A program made the translations under genes and the position numbers. A stretch of DNA of 64,000 nucleotides from Dioscorea cayenensis subsp. rotundata (Eukaryota; Streptophyta; Magnoliopsida; Dioscoreales; Dioscoreaceae), in contig NC_052475.1 in the NCBI RefSeq assembly GCF_009730915.1, positions 25,853,016 through 25,917,015 of the forward strand, in the 5' to 3' direction. Positions 1 to 16,105 of the stretch are shown here, piece by piece (position 1 is the stretch's first letter; each line of letters opens with the position of its first letter). The notes under the pieces were generated by a model that worked only from the letters and a program-made list of their open reading frames with translations, searched no databases and was not told the DNA's origin.

Positions 1-411
1 CTTTTGAATGCAATTTGCTTCAATTAGCTTCTGGTAAATAATAAAAAAAGTAATTTCCTTTTTGGTATTGTCAACCAGAATATTCAGCAAGATAGTCCTG
101 AATTTATAATAATTAGGACAATTTCCAGTCAACAAGCTATTCCAGCCAATGTGATGACTGGTTTATTTTATTTTCTATTTTTTTATTTTTTAGGTTTTTA
201 GTCTGAGGTGGCACTTGAGCGTGGTGGTTAACTCGGGGTTTTAGTATGAACCAGCACTTAAGTTTTACCTAAATCTATCAAGAGTACTTATTTAGAGTCT
301 TATGAAACCACCTTTTGCCCTTCTGGATTTTAGCATGCTTATGGGGATTCTTTTGGTGTGTTGTCATCTGTAGTCTTGACTATCATGATACATATGTAAA
401 GGTTATTGCAG

Positions 412-2351
412 GGAGCTGTAGGTTTGAGAATGAGAATCTATGACCGGATAGTGTGCTTTGTAAACTGTCATTTTGCTGCACATCTGGAGGCGGTTAACCG
501 GCGCAATGCTGATTTTGATCATGTTTATCGTAATATGACTTTCACCCGATCATCCAATTCTCAAGCTTCAGCAGGTATTGTTCTACCTGTTTCTGTTTTT
601 ATTTATGTTTGGTTCTTCTTCTCTTCACAACTCTAAATGGGCCAATAGTTCTTCAAGATGTGTTTGAGAGACATGAAGCATTATTGCCATCTGCACCTCT
701 CTACTCACATGCGGTTGTTGAGTTTTATCTTTATGTCTTGTTTCTCTTCTTTGGTGCAGCTATATCCTCTTCGTCAAGTCACCATCGTGGAGCAAATGTA
801 TGTAACTAATTTTGTCATTGTATACTGGAAATTCTTTCATTGCTTGTGTAAAGCCATTTCTCCATGGAGAACATATATAAAAACCATGACATGCCTATGG
901 CAGGCCAATGGAACTCAATTTGATGATGGTAGACCTGAATTATCAGAAGCGGACATGGTTGTATTTCTTGGTGATTTCAATTATCGGCTTCACAGCATTA
1001 CATATGACGAAGCAAGAGACTTTGTTTCTCAAAGGATGTTTGATTGGCTTAGAGACAGAGATCAACTTCGAGCAGAAATGAAATCTGGCAAGGTCTTTCA
1101 AGGAATGCGTGAGGGTCTAATTAGATTTCCTCCTACATACAAGTTTGAAAGACATCAAGCTGGTTTAGGAGGTACATTTCCCAGGAAGATTCCATATGAG
1201 TTTTATTCTTTTATTCAATGTTCATTCATTCATTCATTGGTCAAAGCTATACATTAAGCATTATCCAGCTTTTGACAGATGAAAGCAGCTGTTTTAAAAT
1301 TTAGTACTAAAACTATGTTCTTGATTATATCTTAGGATATGATTCTGGTGAGAAGAAGCGAATCCCTGCTTGGTGTGATAGAATTTTATATCGTGACAAC
1401 CGCCTTACTCCAGTGTGTGAATGCTCGTTAGAATGCCCTATCGTTTCTTCAATTTCTGAGTAAGATCTATTTTCCTGTCATATGTTCTTGCTAGAAAATT
1501 CTTTTCTCATCAAACCTAGTAGCAGCTTACTGCTTCTTTTCAGGTATGATGCTTGCTTGGAGGTCACTGGCAGTGATCACAAACCTGTCAGGTGCATCTT
1601 CAATGTTGAAATGGCACATATAGATGAGTTAATAAAGCGCCAAGCTTTGGGAGATATTATTAACTCAAATGAGCAAGTGAGATCCATGCTCAATGAATAT
1701 AATAACATTCCTGAAACTGTTGTTAGCACAAATGACATCAAGCTACAAAAAGGAGAAGTCCCTCTCCTACAAATTACAAACAACAGTGAAAAGGACATCT
1801 CTGTTTTCTGCATCATTTGTGAAGGCCAATTTACAGTTAAGGAGGAAAAACAAGCCTCTGAGCTTCGTCCCAGAATTTCTTTTGGCTTCCCTCAATGGAT
1901 AAAGGTATGTGTCATATGCACATTTTGATCTTCCAGCACTTGATCTATCTTGTCGGTTTTCTAATATTTTCAGGGCATCAGTAATTCTTTTCCGCCTACT
2001 CTTTTTGTTCTGTTTGTCTCATAGGTCAGTCCTGCAGCTGGCATAATCAAGCCTTTGAATACCATAGATGTATCTGTGCATCATGATGATTGCCATAACA
2101 TGGAGGAGTTTGAAGATGGAATCCCCCATAAATGGTGGGTTGAAGATACTAGGGACAAAGAAGTGATTTTATTGGTAAATTATGTGGGCAGTTCTTCAGG
2201 TGAGAGCAGAAGCCACAGGATTCATATTCACCACTGCTGCACAACTAAGAGTGAATCAAAAGAGCATAAAAAGTCTAAACCAAAACCCGAGTATTTAGTG
2301 CTTGGTGGTTCGTCAGAGGTGCTTAACTCCAGCCAAATGCGTTGCCATTGA
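412..2351 (+). CDS. FRA3: FRA3-like type II inositol polyphosphate 5-phosphatase (3' part)
   Basis: Removes the 5-phosphate from phosphoinositides or inositol phosphates. Exons seen: 412-574, 760-797, 904-1171, 1336-1459, 1544-1904, 2025-2351; all have GT/AG borders and matching phases. The catalytic motifs are visible: GDFNYRL, then IPAWCDRIL (Mg-dependent 5-phosphatase signature) and SDHKPVRC. Upstream, [17 protein letters not shown] matches the phosphatase core. After the domain comes a C-terminal extension containing [12 protein letters not shown] and EDTRDKE, as recalled for Arabidopsis FRA3 and its relatives 5PTase12-14. Those proteins carry N-terminal WD40 repeats, which would lie left of this window. 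FRA3 is linked to secondary-wall formation and actin organisation in fibres. The stop at 2349-2351 is in frame. The 5' end is cut off by the window edge; bases 1-411 look intronic. Confidence 0.9.
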
Positions 2352-3063
2352 AAGGAGATGTACTGGAAGAGTTGAAGAAGGTGAGGAATCATTCATTCTT
2401 CTGTTCAAGCAAGCATCTCTACATTCTAAAGCTATGTTTTTCCATCTGTGTTAAGGGAAGCCACATTTGGTAGTCATATCCTCTCCTCTCTGTGAGGGTT
2501 ATAATTCTTTGATTAGTTTTTTCTTTTATTTTTATTTTTTAATTTTTTAATTTTTTAACTGAAGAAGGGCTCTGTGTAGCATTAGAGTTGTTGACTGGAG
2601 TACCATTTTGAAAAAGGTTCCCTAACACATGTAAATTATATTGGTTGACAGAATTTCTTTCCTTCCTTTTTTTCTCTCTCTTGTTTCTCCAATTGCCTTC
2701 TTAATTGGTGAAGTATGAAGTTTGTATAATAGTCAATGCCGTCTATGCTTAATGCTCGTGCAACCTTGTTTGTAGGGAAAAAAAATGATATTAATTCCTT
2801 AAGAAAAATATATAATTAGGAAAAATAATTTTTTTTTAAAAAAAAACTACATTTTAAATTAATGAGAGACAATTCGTTTTCATTTTAAGGATTTTATTAT
2901 AACAGAGAAGAATTCGGGGGTTTATTGGTAATTATAAAAAACTGAGACATTATTTCGAAAATTCTGAAAACCACAGGGATGTCTTTGAAAAACTCCACAA
3001 ATTTAGCGAATTCAATCCCCTCGCTGTCAAAGTTCAGTCGAGCTTTCTCCTTTGTTGTTCTCT

Positions 3064-3415
3064 ATGCTGCGCGCGCTCGCCAGGCATCTCCCAGCGCGGC
3101 CACGGCCACTGCCACGGCCATCCCTATGCTCGTCGATGCAGCAGCTCCGATGGGCGCGGGCGAACTCATCACGGGGCAAGGTTCCGTTCTCGTTCACGAA
3201 GGGAGCTGCTGGGGTTGAGGAGAAGTCGGAGTGGTGGGTAGTGGATGGAGAGATGCACGAGATTGGTGACCACGTTCCTCACAGGGAGCGGTTCGTTATC
3301 CCTAGGGATAACCTCCCCAATCGCCGCCGCAAGCAGATGCGCGATCAATTTATGCGCCGCACTCGCCTCGTCCTCAAGGAGTCGGTGCGTCTTGTAGCCC
3401 TGATTTCGATTAATC

Positions 3416-3467
<52 letters not shown>

Positions 3468-5720
3468 ATCTTGAGAATTTGATCTCTTTGTTAGATAAGT
3501 GAAGTCATGATGATGAATAGAATTGATAGTGATCCATGAATTGGGATGGGGAATATTATGGTAAACTTTCATCTAAAGACTACTGCAGAGATAGTAGGAT
3601 TTTGGGATGTGTCTGTATTTCTAAGGGGAAATGATTGAGGAATTGTAATAGGAAACAAGGAATTTGAGGGGAAAAAAAGGGATAGTTGTGGAAATGTAGC
3701 TGAGGGGAAGAAAATAATGATTGTGAAAAATTAGGTAAACAAGCAATCTCATATTTTCTAGCTATGGATTTCTCACTTGTCAGCTATCATCTAAATTTTG
3801 ACTATGCCTAACATTTTCTTTACTAATTAATTATATTTAATGTCGAGTTTAACTGCTTTAGTTGTTGCTCTGTTGACGATATTAGTTTTTTGTAACTCCA
3901 CACCAAATGTGATTTCATTCTTATGATTTCTGGTGTTCAAGTAACCCCTTTTCTATAGGAAATATAACTACTTTCTGATCATTGCTGAGACTATATTTTG
4001 ATTGCGTTTTGACAATTATATGTGGGAAGAAAGAGTTTGAATATATCAATGTGACAGGAACATGAACCTTGGTGTAAAAGATACATGGAACTCTATCAGG
4101 AGCTGAGAGAAAACTGGGAAAGGTTGTACTGGGATGAAGGTTTTGCCAAAAAAATTGCACATGATCATGCCAATTATGACTCTGCGGAAGATGATGATCT
4201 AGATTTTTCACCATATAGGTAAAGCTCGGAAATAGAATAATTCTGTTTTCCATTATCGTAAATTTTGACATGCCTTGTATATAGTCCATCCTTGCCTATA
4301 AAATTGTGAAACTTCTTTTATATTATTACTGCTTCATTGCTTGTGGGAATCTGTAATCACTTTCATGGGTACAACATCCACATTTTTCTTCTCCAATTAA
4401 ATCTGTATTTCTATTAGTTAGTGCAAGTTCGCTTTCTCTGGGAGTTAGTATTGGTCTTCGTGAGAATGATATAGTTGGCTTTTATGTTTTAAATTCAATA
4501 TCTTACACATCTTGTCTGCTGCAGGAGAAGGCGGTCTCATGAAGATCAAAATAAGGTAAGTTTTTCTTTTACTACTGCATCTTCCAATCCTTTAACCTTG
4601 AATTGCCCCAACCACTGTAATTTATGAAGCATTCTTGAATAGAGAAGCTTTATGACACATATGGCAAGATGTCCATCTTATGTTTTTTTATTTATGTAAA
4701 TTGCAATCAGGGTCTTAATGCTTTTCAGATATAGATGCTGTCTTTGATTATGATTACTACATTTTGTGGAAAGATTGTATTTTCTCTTGCTGGTTGACTG
4801 ATTATAAATTGCGGATAAAACCTGTGGTTATGCAAGTGTATTGTCCAAATAAAGAGAGCATGCTATTCGGTGAACAGAGCTTGCCTCTTGCATTGATTAT
4901 CATATTGGATTTTGTATGCAGGACCAAATTTTCGATGGAAGCAAGCAAACTAATACTTGGGATAAAATTGGTTTGGTTCGTGACAAATTCGAATATGATA
5001 GAGAGAGAAGAATGAGGGAGAAAGGTTGATTTTCTTCTGACCCTTTTTAACTGACATGTTTGTTAGGGCTGGTTTTGCTATAATATATATTATCCCTTGT
5101 GAGTGGTTTATATTCAATGTAGGGTTACATCTGCTTTGCTGCCTTATTTTCTTCCACACTCATGTGTGATTGTCGATCTCATATTCCCTTGTTCTTGGTA
5201 TTTACTTTTTCTGTTTGAGTTTTACCAGCGCAGCTAGCAGGCTGATTATATTAGGCATTTATTACATGCTATGGCGTATAGAAATTTGTTGTTCAGGTTG
5301 CATATTCATTTGACTTTTTTATTTTATTTTATTTTTCTAATTATCTACTAGAAGTTATTTGTCTTTATTTCTCACTTTTCTGTGTCAGGTTGATGTTAGT
5401 CTGGTGCTTAGGATCTGGATGACATCTCAATTTTCCTTCTAAAATCTTTTTTAAATTTCATTTCTCACTAACTTATCTATGTAACAACTGATACTAACAC
5501 AATTGATATGACAAATTTCCTTTCTGGGATCTTTTCAAATTTTCATTTCTCAATTATTTTTTTATGAAAATCATTCATAACAACACAATTGATCCAACAA
5601 ATTTTCTTTTTGTATGCAGCCTTTGCTCCCATGAACAGGATTAGTAATTCTGATATTCGTGATTCAAGTTCCAGACACTCCTTCGGATTGCAGAAATTTT
5701 TCCCGCAGACGAGGAACTGA
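3064..5720 (+). CDS. Small basic protein, probable organelle targeting, function unknown
   Basis: Five exons join in phase: 3064-3384, 4058-4218, 4525-4555, 4922-5024, 5620-5720. The protein is about 238 residues. ATG 3064 is the first ATG in frame; the earlier ATG at 2979 is in another frame. Residues 1-40 are rich in Arg, Ala, Pro and Ser with no acidic residue, like a mitochondrial or plastid presequence. The body is highly charged, with many Trp/Tyr and Arg residues (EKSEWWVVDGEMHEIGDHVP, RRRKQMRDQFMRRTRLVLKE, KRYMELYQELRENWERLYWDEG), and the tail is Ser/Arg-rich. I do not recognise the family with certainty. A plant-specific organellar ribosomal or RNA-associated protein would fit the composition, but that is a guess. 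Exon 1 is much more GC-rich than the introns. Intron 1 begins with a long TA repeat. Confidence 0.8.
3419..3459. repeat. (TA)n microsatellite
   Basis: About 20 TA units in intron 1 of the small basic-protein gene, about 35 bases after the donor site. A likely length polymorphism. Confidence 0.95.
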
Positions 5721-6718
5721 GGATTTAATCGAAGACAATGAAATGATCAGATGCCGCTCTGGACTACAAGCCTGATATGCAGACAGTAATGCTGAGAAGC
5801 TGCAAAATCTTTAGTAGGTGATTGTCATAGAGTTTCAGCCGTTCCACAATCAAACACATTATAAGAGAAACTGATGACAATGTCTTAGGAATCAAGATCA
5901 GTATCTTAGCATAATGATCCAAATGACTGCGAAGATGAAGCAAGAGATGCCCCCCTAGTGATGTTCCTTTTATAGTCTGGTATGCAGAAAATCCTAGTGC
6001 ATGTTGTTCACTATTTATTTTCTTGGATATTAAAAAAAAAATGCTTTCCATGAGATGAGAGATATTATTTTAAAAAATATAATCTTGATTTAAATTATTC
6101 TCAAAAGAGTTTGATTATGTCTCACAAAATACCTTAAACTGTCAAGAAAATGTGAAAAAAACAAGATTATTCTCTGCAGAGTAAATTTGAAATAATGTAT
6201 GTATTTTATGAAATATATCTTTCAATGTATTTACTAAATTTTATATTCATGAATTGAAACACTCTAAATATTTATTTTTTTGGTTTTTATAATAATAAAT
6301 TAAGGCTCTCATTAAACACTTCTCTGAAATGAAATCTAAGATAGTTAGTATTCTTTGAAATTAAAATAAACTGGTCAATTAAATGGAAACGGAGACCAGT
6401 TTGGCCGTCTGGTGGGTTGGTCGAGTGATTGACCAGAACTAAACCGGGTTCCAGTCAGACTGATGGCTGGTTCGAGAAAGGCAAAATGGCCACACGAGAG
6501 CAACCGCGTGGCGCACACCCTCAGGGTCTCGCGCGAAGTTTCCGCTCTAGCCAATAGGCAAGGTTTCTAGAAGGACGAAACTAGCCCTATGACTTTCAAT
6601 TTATTCCCGCACAACCCACCGCCCTATTTATATATAAGCACCCGCGTTTCATTCGGGACCAAAACTCGTCGGAGAGAAAGAGAAGAGCGAGGCGAAGACG
6701 TAACCCTAGCTTTCAGAG
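5721..6718. promoter_or_regulatory. Intergenic DNA and cytochrome c promoter
   Basis: 5721-6390 is AT-rich with no supported gene and contains 3' flank of the upstream gene. From 6400 the composition becomes more GC-rich. A clear TATA box (TATTTATATATAAG) lies at about 6625-6638, some 80 bases before the cytochrome c ATG, followed by a purine-rich leader (GAGAGAAAGAGAAGAG). Confidence 0.6.
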
Positions 6719-9592
<2,874 letters not shown>

Positions 9593-11459
9593 CCCTTTGC
9601 ATATTCTAGACTCCACGATATTCCTTTTTTGCCAATAATAAGACATGTGAGGTTAAAAAGACATATGTCAGATTGGAGCTACAATCTGTTTTTTCTCATC
9701 TTTTGTCTTACTCACTGCGTTGCCCATCTTGAAGTTCTAGTTTACCTACTTGAGTCCTGTTTGTTTCCCCCTTGACTGGTGTTTGAAGTTTGAACACCAG
9801 GTAGCTAGCAATTGCTATTATTCACATCACAAACCAATATATTTTCTCTTCTTTTCTGTAATTTCGATGATTTTGTAGCTGTTTGGTTTACAGTGTTGGT
9901 TTTGCTTGTAAATTTAGAAGTTGCAAATTGCAATCATGCTTGATTTTAATAAATCTTGATTTGAGTCCGCACGTATTGCTTATTGCTTTTCTTCTTTTCT
10001 CTTACCTAAGCCTATAGTGGTGTATGCTCATGATGTCTCATAGGTTCCATATCTTTTTTTCTCTTTAGATAGACATCTCCTGGGCCTAAGAAAAAGAAGT
10101 AAAAAGCTGTTTTACTAAAAGAAAAAAAATGTGGGGACAATGGGGATATTCAGAGGCTCGTTATGCCACGTATAGATAGGCATCTGAGGCTTTTCTTTTT
10201 TTCTTTTTTTAATAAGTGCATGGACTTTATTAGTTCTTGTTAGGTGTGGGTTTGCATGGTTTATTTAAAAAGGCCCCTAGAGCTTCTTGGTTCATGTAGG
10301 GCTGGTGAGAGTGTCTGATAGCTTTAGTGTAGTACAGCAAAGAGATGAGGGGTAGAAAAGCATGAGACAAATGCAAAGGTAGTGTAAAAATGATAAAAAG
10401 GGTGGCTTAAACTTAGGCTTTTTGTGTGTGTGTGCTTGCTTTAGTAACTTAATTCCATTTCCTGTGGCTTTCTTTTGTATGATACCCACTTCTCTCGTCT
10501 TCTTTCTTCCCTTCTAAAGAAGCTATGATTTTTTTGATAGAGGTGGTCCTGTCATGTTACATGTTACAGAGAGTGTAAATTGTTTTACATTATTTACAAA
10601 ACAAATTGGCACTGGACAAGAGTGAGTTGTTTGATATGATCAAGGAAAAATGACTGATATGCATACTGCGTACACAAAATTACAGAAGGGAAAAAGTCAG
10701 AGAACAAATGGTGATATCAGAAGGAACTACAGAGTTTCTGAACTTCCTTTCTATTCTGCATGCACAGGTTAAAAATTTTTGCCACTTTTTCTTATGCAGA
10801 GTTTTTACAGACAATTAATTAATCCCTCAAAGCAAAACTCCCAGCCATTAAATAACCATTGCTGTAAAGACTTCAGCTTTACCATTTCTTGTCTTGTTTG
10901 CAGGTCTAATATCCACCGTCAATCAATAACATGAGAAAGAGAAAGACCTCACCACTTTTGAAGCTCCACTTTGTTTTTCTCTTGTGCCTCTTTTCCATCC
11001 CATGTGCAGATGTGCTAAAAAGCAATAAAAGTTGGGTTAGCCAAACACCACCACATCACTAACCAAAAACAAACATGAGATGTTATCATGGCCTTTTCCA
11101 TCTTAAAAATAATTAACATCCTTCACTCTTTGCAATGCACGCCCACAATGATGCACACTTGACAACCAAAAAGACCAAACAAACACTGCAAAAGCCTGTT
11201 TCCATAATAACACTTGATTGATTCCATGAAGTGAAATTTGAAGCAAAGAGGTACCAGATATTCATATATTGAGTATCAAACAATACAAATATTCATTGAA
11301 GATGCTGACTGATGAGCTCATTATGACTATAATAATCATAATAATAATAATATAAACTCGTAAATCTTAAGACAACCATTCTTACAACATTCTATCCAAT
11401 TTAAGTAGAAAACAAACAACAATTAAAGCAACTTTCTTCACAAACTTGGTGTCCATCTC
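9593..11459. other. Intergenic, no gene seen
   Basis: Starts with the cytochrome c 3' UTR (to about 9950, with AATAATAAG and TTTAATAAATC poly(A)-like signals). The rest is AT-rich with only short open frames and no recognisable protein. The last part before 11460 would be 3' UTR of the minus-strand NOI gene. Confidence 0.6.
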
Positions 11460-11867
11460 TCAAGGAACACAACTAATCCCCAAGCATCCAGACCAGAAAC
11501 TCCTTCCAATCTTTTTCTGTAAAATAATAAGGGGGAAAAAAACTCAAGTACTTATTAAAAAAAAAAAAAAAATCAAAGGCTTGCTCTGCTTTGAAGAAAC
11601 AGAAACATACTGTCTTAGGCTGCTTCTTATAGAGAAGTTCAGGTGGTATCTTGTACAAGTCCTCATCCACAGCCTTTGGATGTTTAACTCTCTTTGGTAC
11701 CTCAGTTATCACATCACACACTTTGCTCTGTTTCTCAACTCCTCCTTTCCCATTCTTCTGAAAAACCCAAACAACAAAATTTAAAAAAATAAAATAAAAC
11801 AGAACATACTAAAAAACAATCATGAAAAACCAAACAAAAAGAAAAAAAGGAACCTTTGTTGTTGTTG

Positions 11868-11912
<45 letters not shown>

Positions 11913-12252
11913 ATTGATGGCTGTAATTGTAATAAGCTGGGATGAAATGAACTGGAACTTGGAACAGATCCCTCTCTTCTTCCAAAGGGAAATAGTGTGT
12001 ATGAACAGCAGACTCAAAGTACTGAGTGATTGGAATCTCATCACACAAGTCCCAGTTCCCAAATGCTGGAACTCTAAACCTCTTCATCTCCTACAACAAC
12101 CACACACACACACATACATACATACATACATAAATATAGTCAACCACCATAATTACTACAACACACTACCACCCTCAAAGAGAAACAAGTGAATGTGATA
12201 AATAAAACAACAACAACTATAAGATAGAGTTTTATGAGCCACTCACCTCCAT
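11460..12252 (-). CDS. NOI/RIN4-type protein 1
   Basis: Member of the RIN4/NOI family (Pfam 'cleavage site for pathogenic type III effector Avr'), membrane-tethered regulators of plant immunity. Four exons read on the minus strand: 12247-12252 (Met-Glu only), 11854-12090, 11611-11757, 11460-11516, all phase 0, 148 residues. N-terminal NOI motif VPAFGNWDLCDEIPITQYFE matches the VPxFGxW consensus cut by AvrRpt2. A second conserved block, VDEDLYKIPPEL, sits in exon 3. The C-terminal exon has an aromatic/Cys motif (RSFWSGCLGISCVP) suited to acylation, as in RIN4. Exon 2 ends in a (GCA)n/(ACA)n run that encodes poly-Ala then poly-Thr; the other frame would give poly-Gln, but the NOI motif fixes the frame. 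A TATA box on this strand (CTATATAAATACC) lies near 12722-12734, implying a leader of about 450 bases. Confidence 0.85.
11856..11910 (-). repeat. Coding trinucleotide repeat (poly-Ala/poly-Thr)
   Basis: About 11 GCA codons followed by about six ACA codons at the end of NOI1 exon 2. Likely length-variable. Neither sister gene has this tract. Confidence 0.9.
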
Positions 12253-15200
12253 TACTTTCTTAGCTTATAACACTGACCAGTTGTAAAAGAGAAGAGATGA
12301 AGAAGATGACGAGGAAGAACTTGAATAACTAGAGACAGTACAAATAGAGTGAAAGATACAACAAGAAGAAGAAGAAAAAGAAGAAGAAGAGGAGAATGAC
12401 TATTTTGACCCTCATGGGGAGAAGAGAAGAAAGTGTTGACGTTTTGGCAGAAGAGGCTTTTGACTTGGAGGTTTGCATTGCATTTGTATTTGTGTTTGTA
12501 TTTGTAGTGTTTTGCAAATTTTAAATTAGCTCGGATATCAATGACAAGAATGGATGGGGTCACATGAGACATGAATTCATTGTCCACTCTGCTTCTTCTT
12601 CCTCACAGATTTGTCTCTGGGGATCTTACATCTCTATCTCTTTCTCTATCTTTCTCTCTCTTTGAATTTTGTTTGGTTGATTGAATGTCTTTTCCTTCAT
12701 GTCTTGGAGACCGTGGGAAGGTATTTATATAGCTTGGAGTAGAAGAGCTTGTAGCATCCATCTTGGACTTTCCGTTTCTTACTGCGCCTTCTTCTGCTTC
12801 TTTTATTAATTACTACCTACTAACTAATTTATTATTAGTTACCACCTTTGGAACTTGGATTCATGAATTTTCCCTTTTTTATACTATAATACACTCCTTC
12901 TTACTTTTATTTCTCCCAAAAATATATATATATATATATATATGGATTATGGAGTATATATATATATATATAGCTATATGTGGGTATTCCGTTTCTTACA
13001 GCATCTTGTTCTGCTTTTATTAATTAGATAACTAATTTATATTAGTTAGCTTTGGAACTTGGATTCATTAATTTCACATTTTTATGCTGGTTATTACTTT
13101 TATTTTCCCAAAAAAATATGATTGATTTTATTTAATATAGTATTTTTTTATATATAATTCATTATAGATATGCATTAATTAAACCTTTTATTTTTAGGTA
13201 ATGGTAGTTTGGTAACTAAATAAATTAAGGGTTTGCTATACAGCAAATTATTGGTGTTGTTTTTTTATTAACATTGGCCAAATCACAACAAGAATTTGAA
13301 ATTGTGGTTTTGAAATTGAGAGAAAAATAAGATATTAATTACTTTATTACTGATCAATAATTTATTGATTTTGTTGATAATGATTAATGATTTTTATCAT
13401 GGTTGATATTTGAACTTCGTTTATATCACATGATCATATTATAATTGTGATCTATTCTGGTTATGTGTATAATATTAGTAGTGATGATATCTAAACAAAA
13501 TGTCTTTAATTTATATATTTTTTTAATTATTTTATTTTGTGTTTAGACAAATACATTTTTAAAAAAATCAAGCTAATTAACTAAATCTTCTAACGATTCA
13601 GGAAATTTATTGGAACTATTATCTTAGTTCAATACTCAACATGACCTGCTTTTAAAGTTATAGAGCATTAATTGATCAAAGTGCTCACTTTATTGATAAT
13701 ATGTTGTGCTTGTTTGCCATAAATTTGAACACACATACTTGTAAGCAAATGCTAGACTAGTATATCTTTGAATTATCATTCACTTATACACCATAGAATC
13801 AAGCAACATATATATATATATATACTATACACACACATAGATGACAAAGTACTATTAGCAAAAAATATATATTTTTGGTGAGTAATAATAATATTAATAG
13901 AAAAACAGTGGGCTTAAAAAAAATACCCCTGATTATTTGAAACATAAGTTCAACAAGGCATGTGTCACACATGTCCTTATTTATTTTTTATATTTTAAAC
14001 TTTTGTTGGTATTCTTATATTGATTTTTGGCCGTGCATGTCTCTGACTCTGAGTGATTCAATTTTTCATCCCTAATATTGTTAATTAACAATGGTCACTA
14101 TTTTAGTTTTATTATTATCATCATCCTTACGTTGGAATCACAAAGTCTTCGTTCAATGTTTTCCATTTTAAATATGTTTGATATTTTAATTATTTAATGG
14201 GTCTTGATTTATATACAATAGAATGACTATTAAATCTATAAAAGAAATAATAATAAAAAAATAAACAACAATAAGCACCCAATTAATAACCAGAACAACT
14301 TTAAAGTCTAATAAATTTAATGGACAGAATAAAGAATAAAAGAAAGACAAAAGAGTGTCGTTTCTCAACAGTTAACCTCACCCAAACAAGTTACTATTAA
14401 TCCACTAGACTAGTACACACACACACAGAGCATGCATGCATGCTATGCATGTTGCTCATCTTATCATGGCGTCTCATTGGGAGCAGCGGTAAAATCTAAA
14501 AATAAATTTAAAAAACTAATAAATAAATAAACTAATAAAAATATAAATAAAATAGGAGAGGAATGAAAGCGAATAACATGCATTGACAGTGCATTTGCAG
14601 TGACTCAGAGGGTGCTGTGGTGTTTCAGTCGATCACTGTTACAATATTTTTAACAGCTTTAATTTCAACACAGAGCATGTAACGTACGTAGGAAAATTAC
14701 CAGCCAACAAATAAAGACAGTCAAAACACCAATGCAAAGACAATTAGGCTGTTCGTGCATGCCATTGCTAGTTTGCTACCTTTCTTTTATTTGTACGTTT
14801 ATACTCTATATATCTATATAATGTTAATGTTAATTGTTTAGAATTAATGCTGATCATTCTAGTGTTCAACATGCAAGACATGAAGAGAAACAGAGAGGGA
14901 TAGGTTTGGTTGGTGTGTTGCATTTATATATAGAGCCAATATTTAATTACTTTTAATGTTTATCGAATCTTTAGATGATGATTTTGTTGGGACATAAGTA
15001 TTTAACAATATTCTAGAATATGAATGTTTGTAGTTTATCCTCTTGCCCTTCATGAGTTATCATGTACAGCTCTTGTGTTTCATAGTAGAGAAAATAAATG
15101 ATCTGTTTAGTTGTTTTTTTTTTTCAAAAAATAAAAAAATAATAATAACAGTATGTGAAGAACAATCCAACATGGCAGTGACTATTTGATGTATTACCAC

Positions 15201-16105
15201 TAGATTCCCTATATAAAGTTTTTGTCTTGCTTAAAAAATGAGTTCAAATTATAATTTACACAGGTAAAAAAATATATATCTTGTAAAACTTAACCCCTCC
15301 CATGCTCATCTTTAACATGTTGGTATGGCCACATTTATAAATAAACATAAGTAGTATATAATAATTGTAGCAAATTTTAATAAGTTCTTATTGCTTTATG
15401 GCTAATTAATTTTATAGCATTGCTTCTGTTTAATATATATGTATGTATGTTATGAAATATCTTATTAATTATATATATATATATATGTATGTTATGAAAT
15501 ATCCTATTAATTACCTCCCTTTGTCAATGATCTTAGACAAAATTCTTGGCTTATTTATTTATTTATTTATTTTTCTAAAATACAATCTCCAAAAGCTCTT
15601 TTGGAAAGATAGATTCTCTAAACTTTGTGACCCGGCCCTTTGATAAGTTTTATTTAAAATCTAAGAATAAATAGGCAAAGCAAAATAATGCATGTGATAT
15701 TCAAAATTGCAATCAAAAAGATCTAAGTGAAAAGTTTAAGGCAATAATTAAAGAATATGACTCACAACAACAATAATAGGAACAAGCAAAGATGAGTGCA
15801 TGCATTATGAGAAAAACAGAGTTAAACAGACAAGTGTCTAAAATGTCAAATCAAATAAACAGATACACATATAAGTTAACTTTGAGGAGAAAATGGACTC
15901 CAGAAAAGCACAACAAAGTCAAGCAAGTTGCACCCATTTTCCTCCTCCTTGAAAATAAAGACACTGGTCACACTACAAACACATCCCATCATGCATTCAA
16001 TTAGATACATTGCAACCACTAAGATAATATAAAAATCCAAAACAAGTACTCCAAAAGAAAACACATACACTCACACACTTGAAAACAAGTGTACAATCTT
16101 AAAGC
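12253..16105. other. NOI1 leader/promoter and AT-rich intergenic DNA
   Basis: 12253-12700 holds the NOI1 5' leader, rich in GAA/AGA repeats on the minus strand, then a minus-strand TATA box at about 12722-12734. 12750-16100 is AT-rich DNA with TA microsatellites (about 12919-12942, 12955-12972, 15469-15486). I found no gene. 15780-16100 probably includes NOI2 3' UTR. Confidence 0.55.

Noticed and set aside
11820-12062. Poly-Gln frame over NOI1 exon 2
   Set aside because: Wrong frame of the same repeat; the NOI motif and splice phases fix the poly-Ala/Thr frame.
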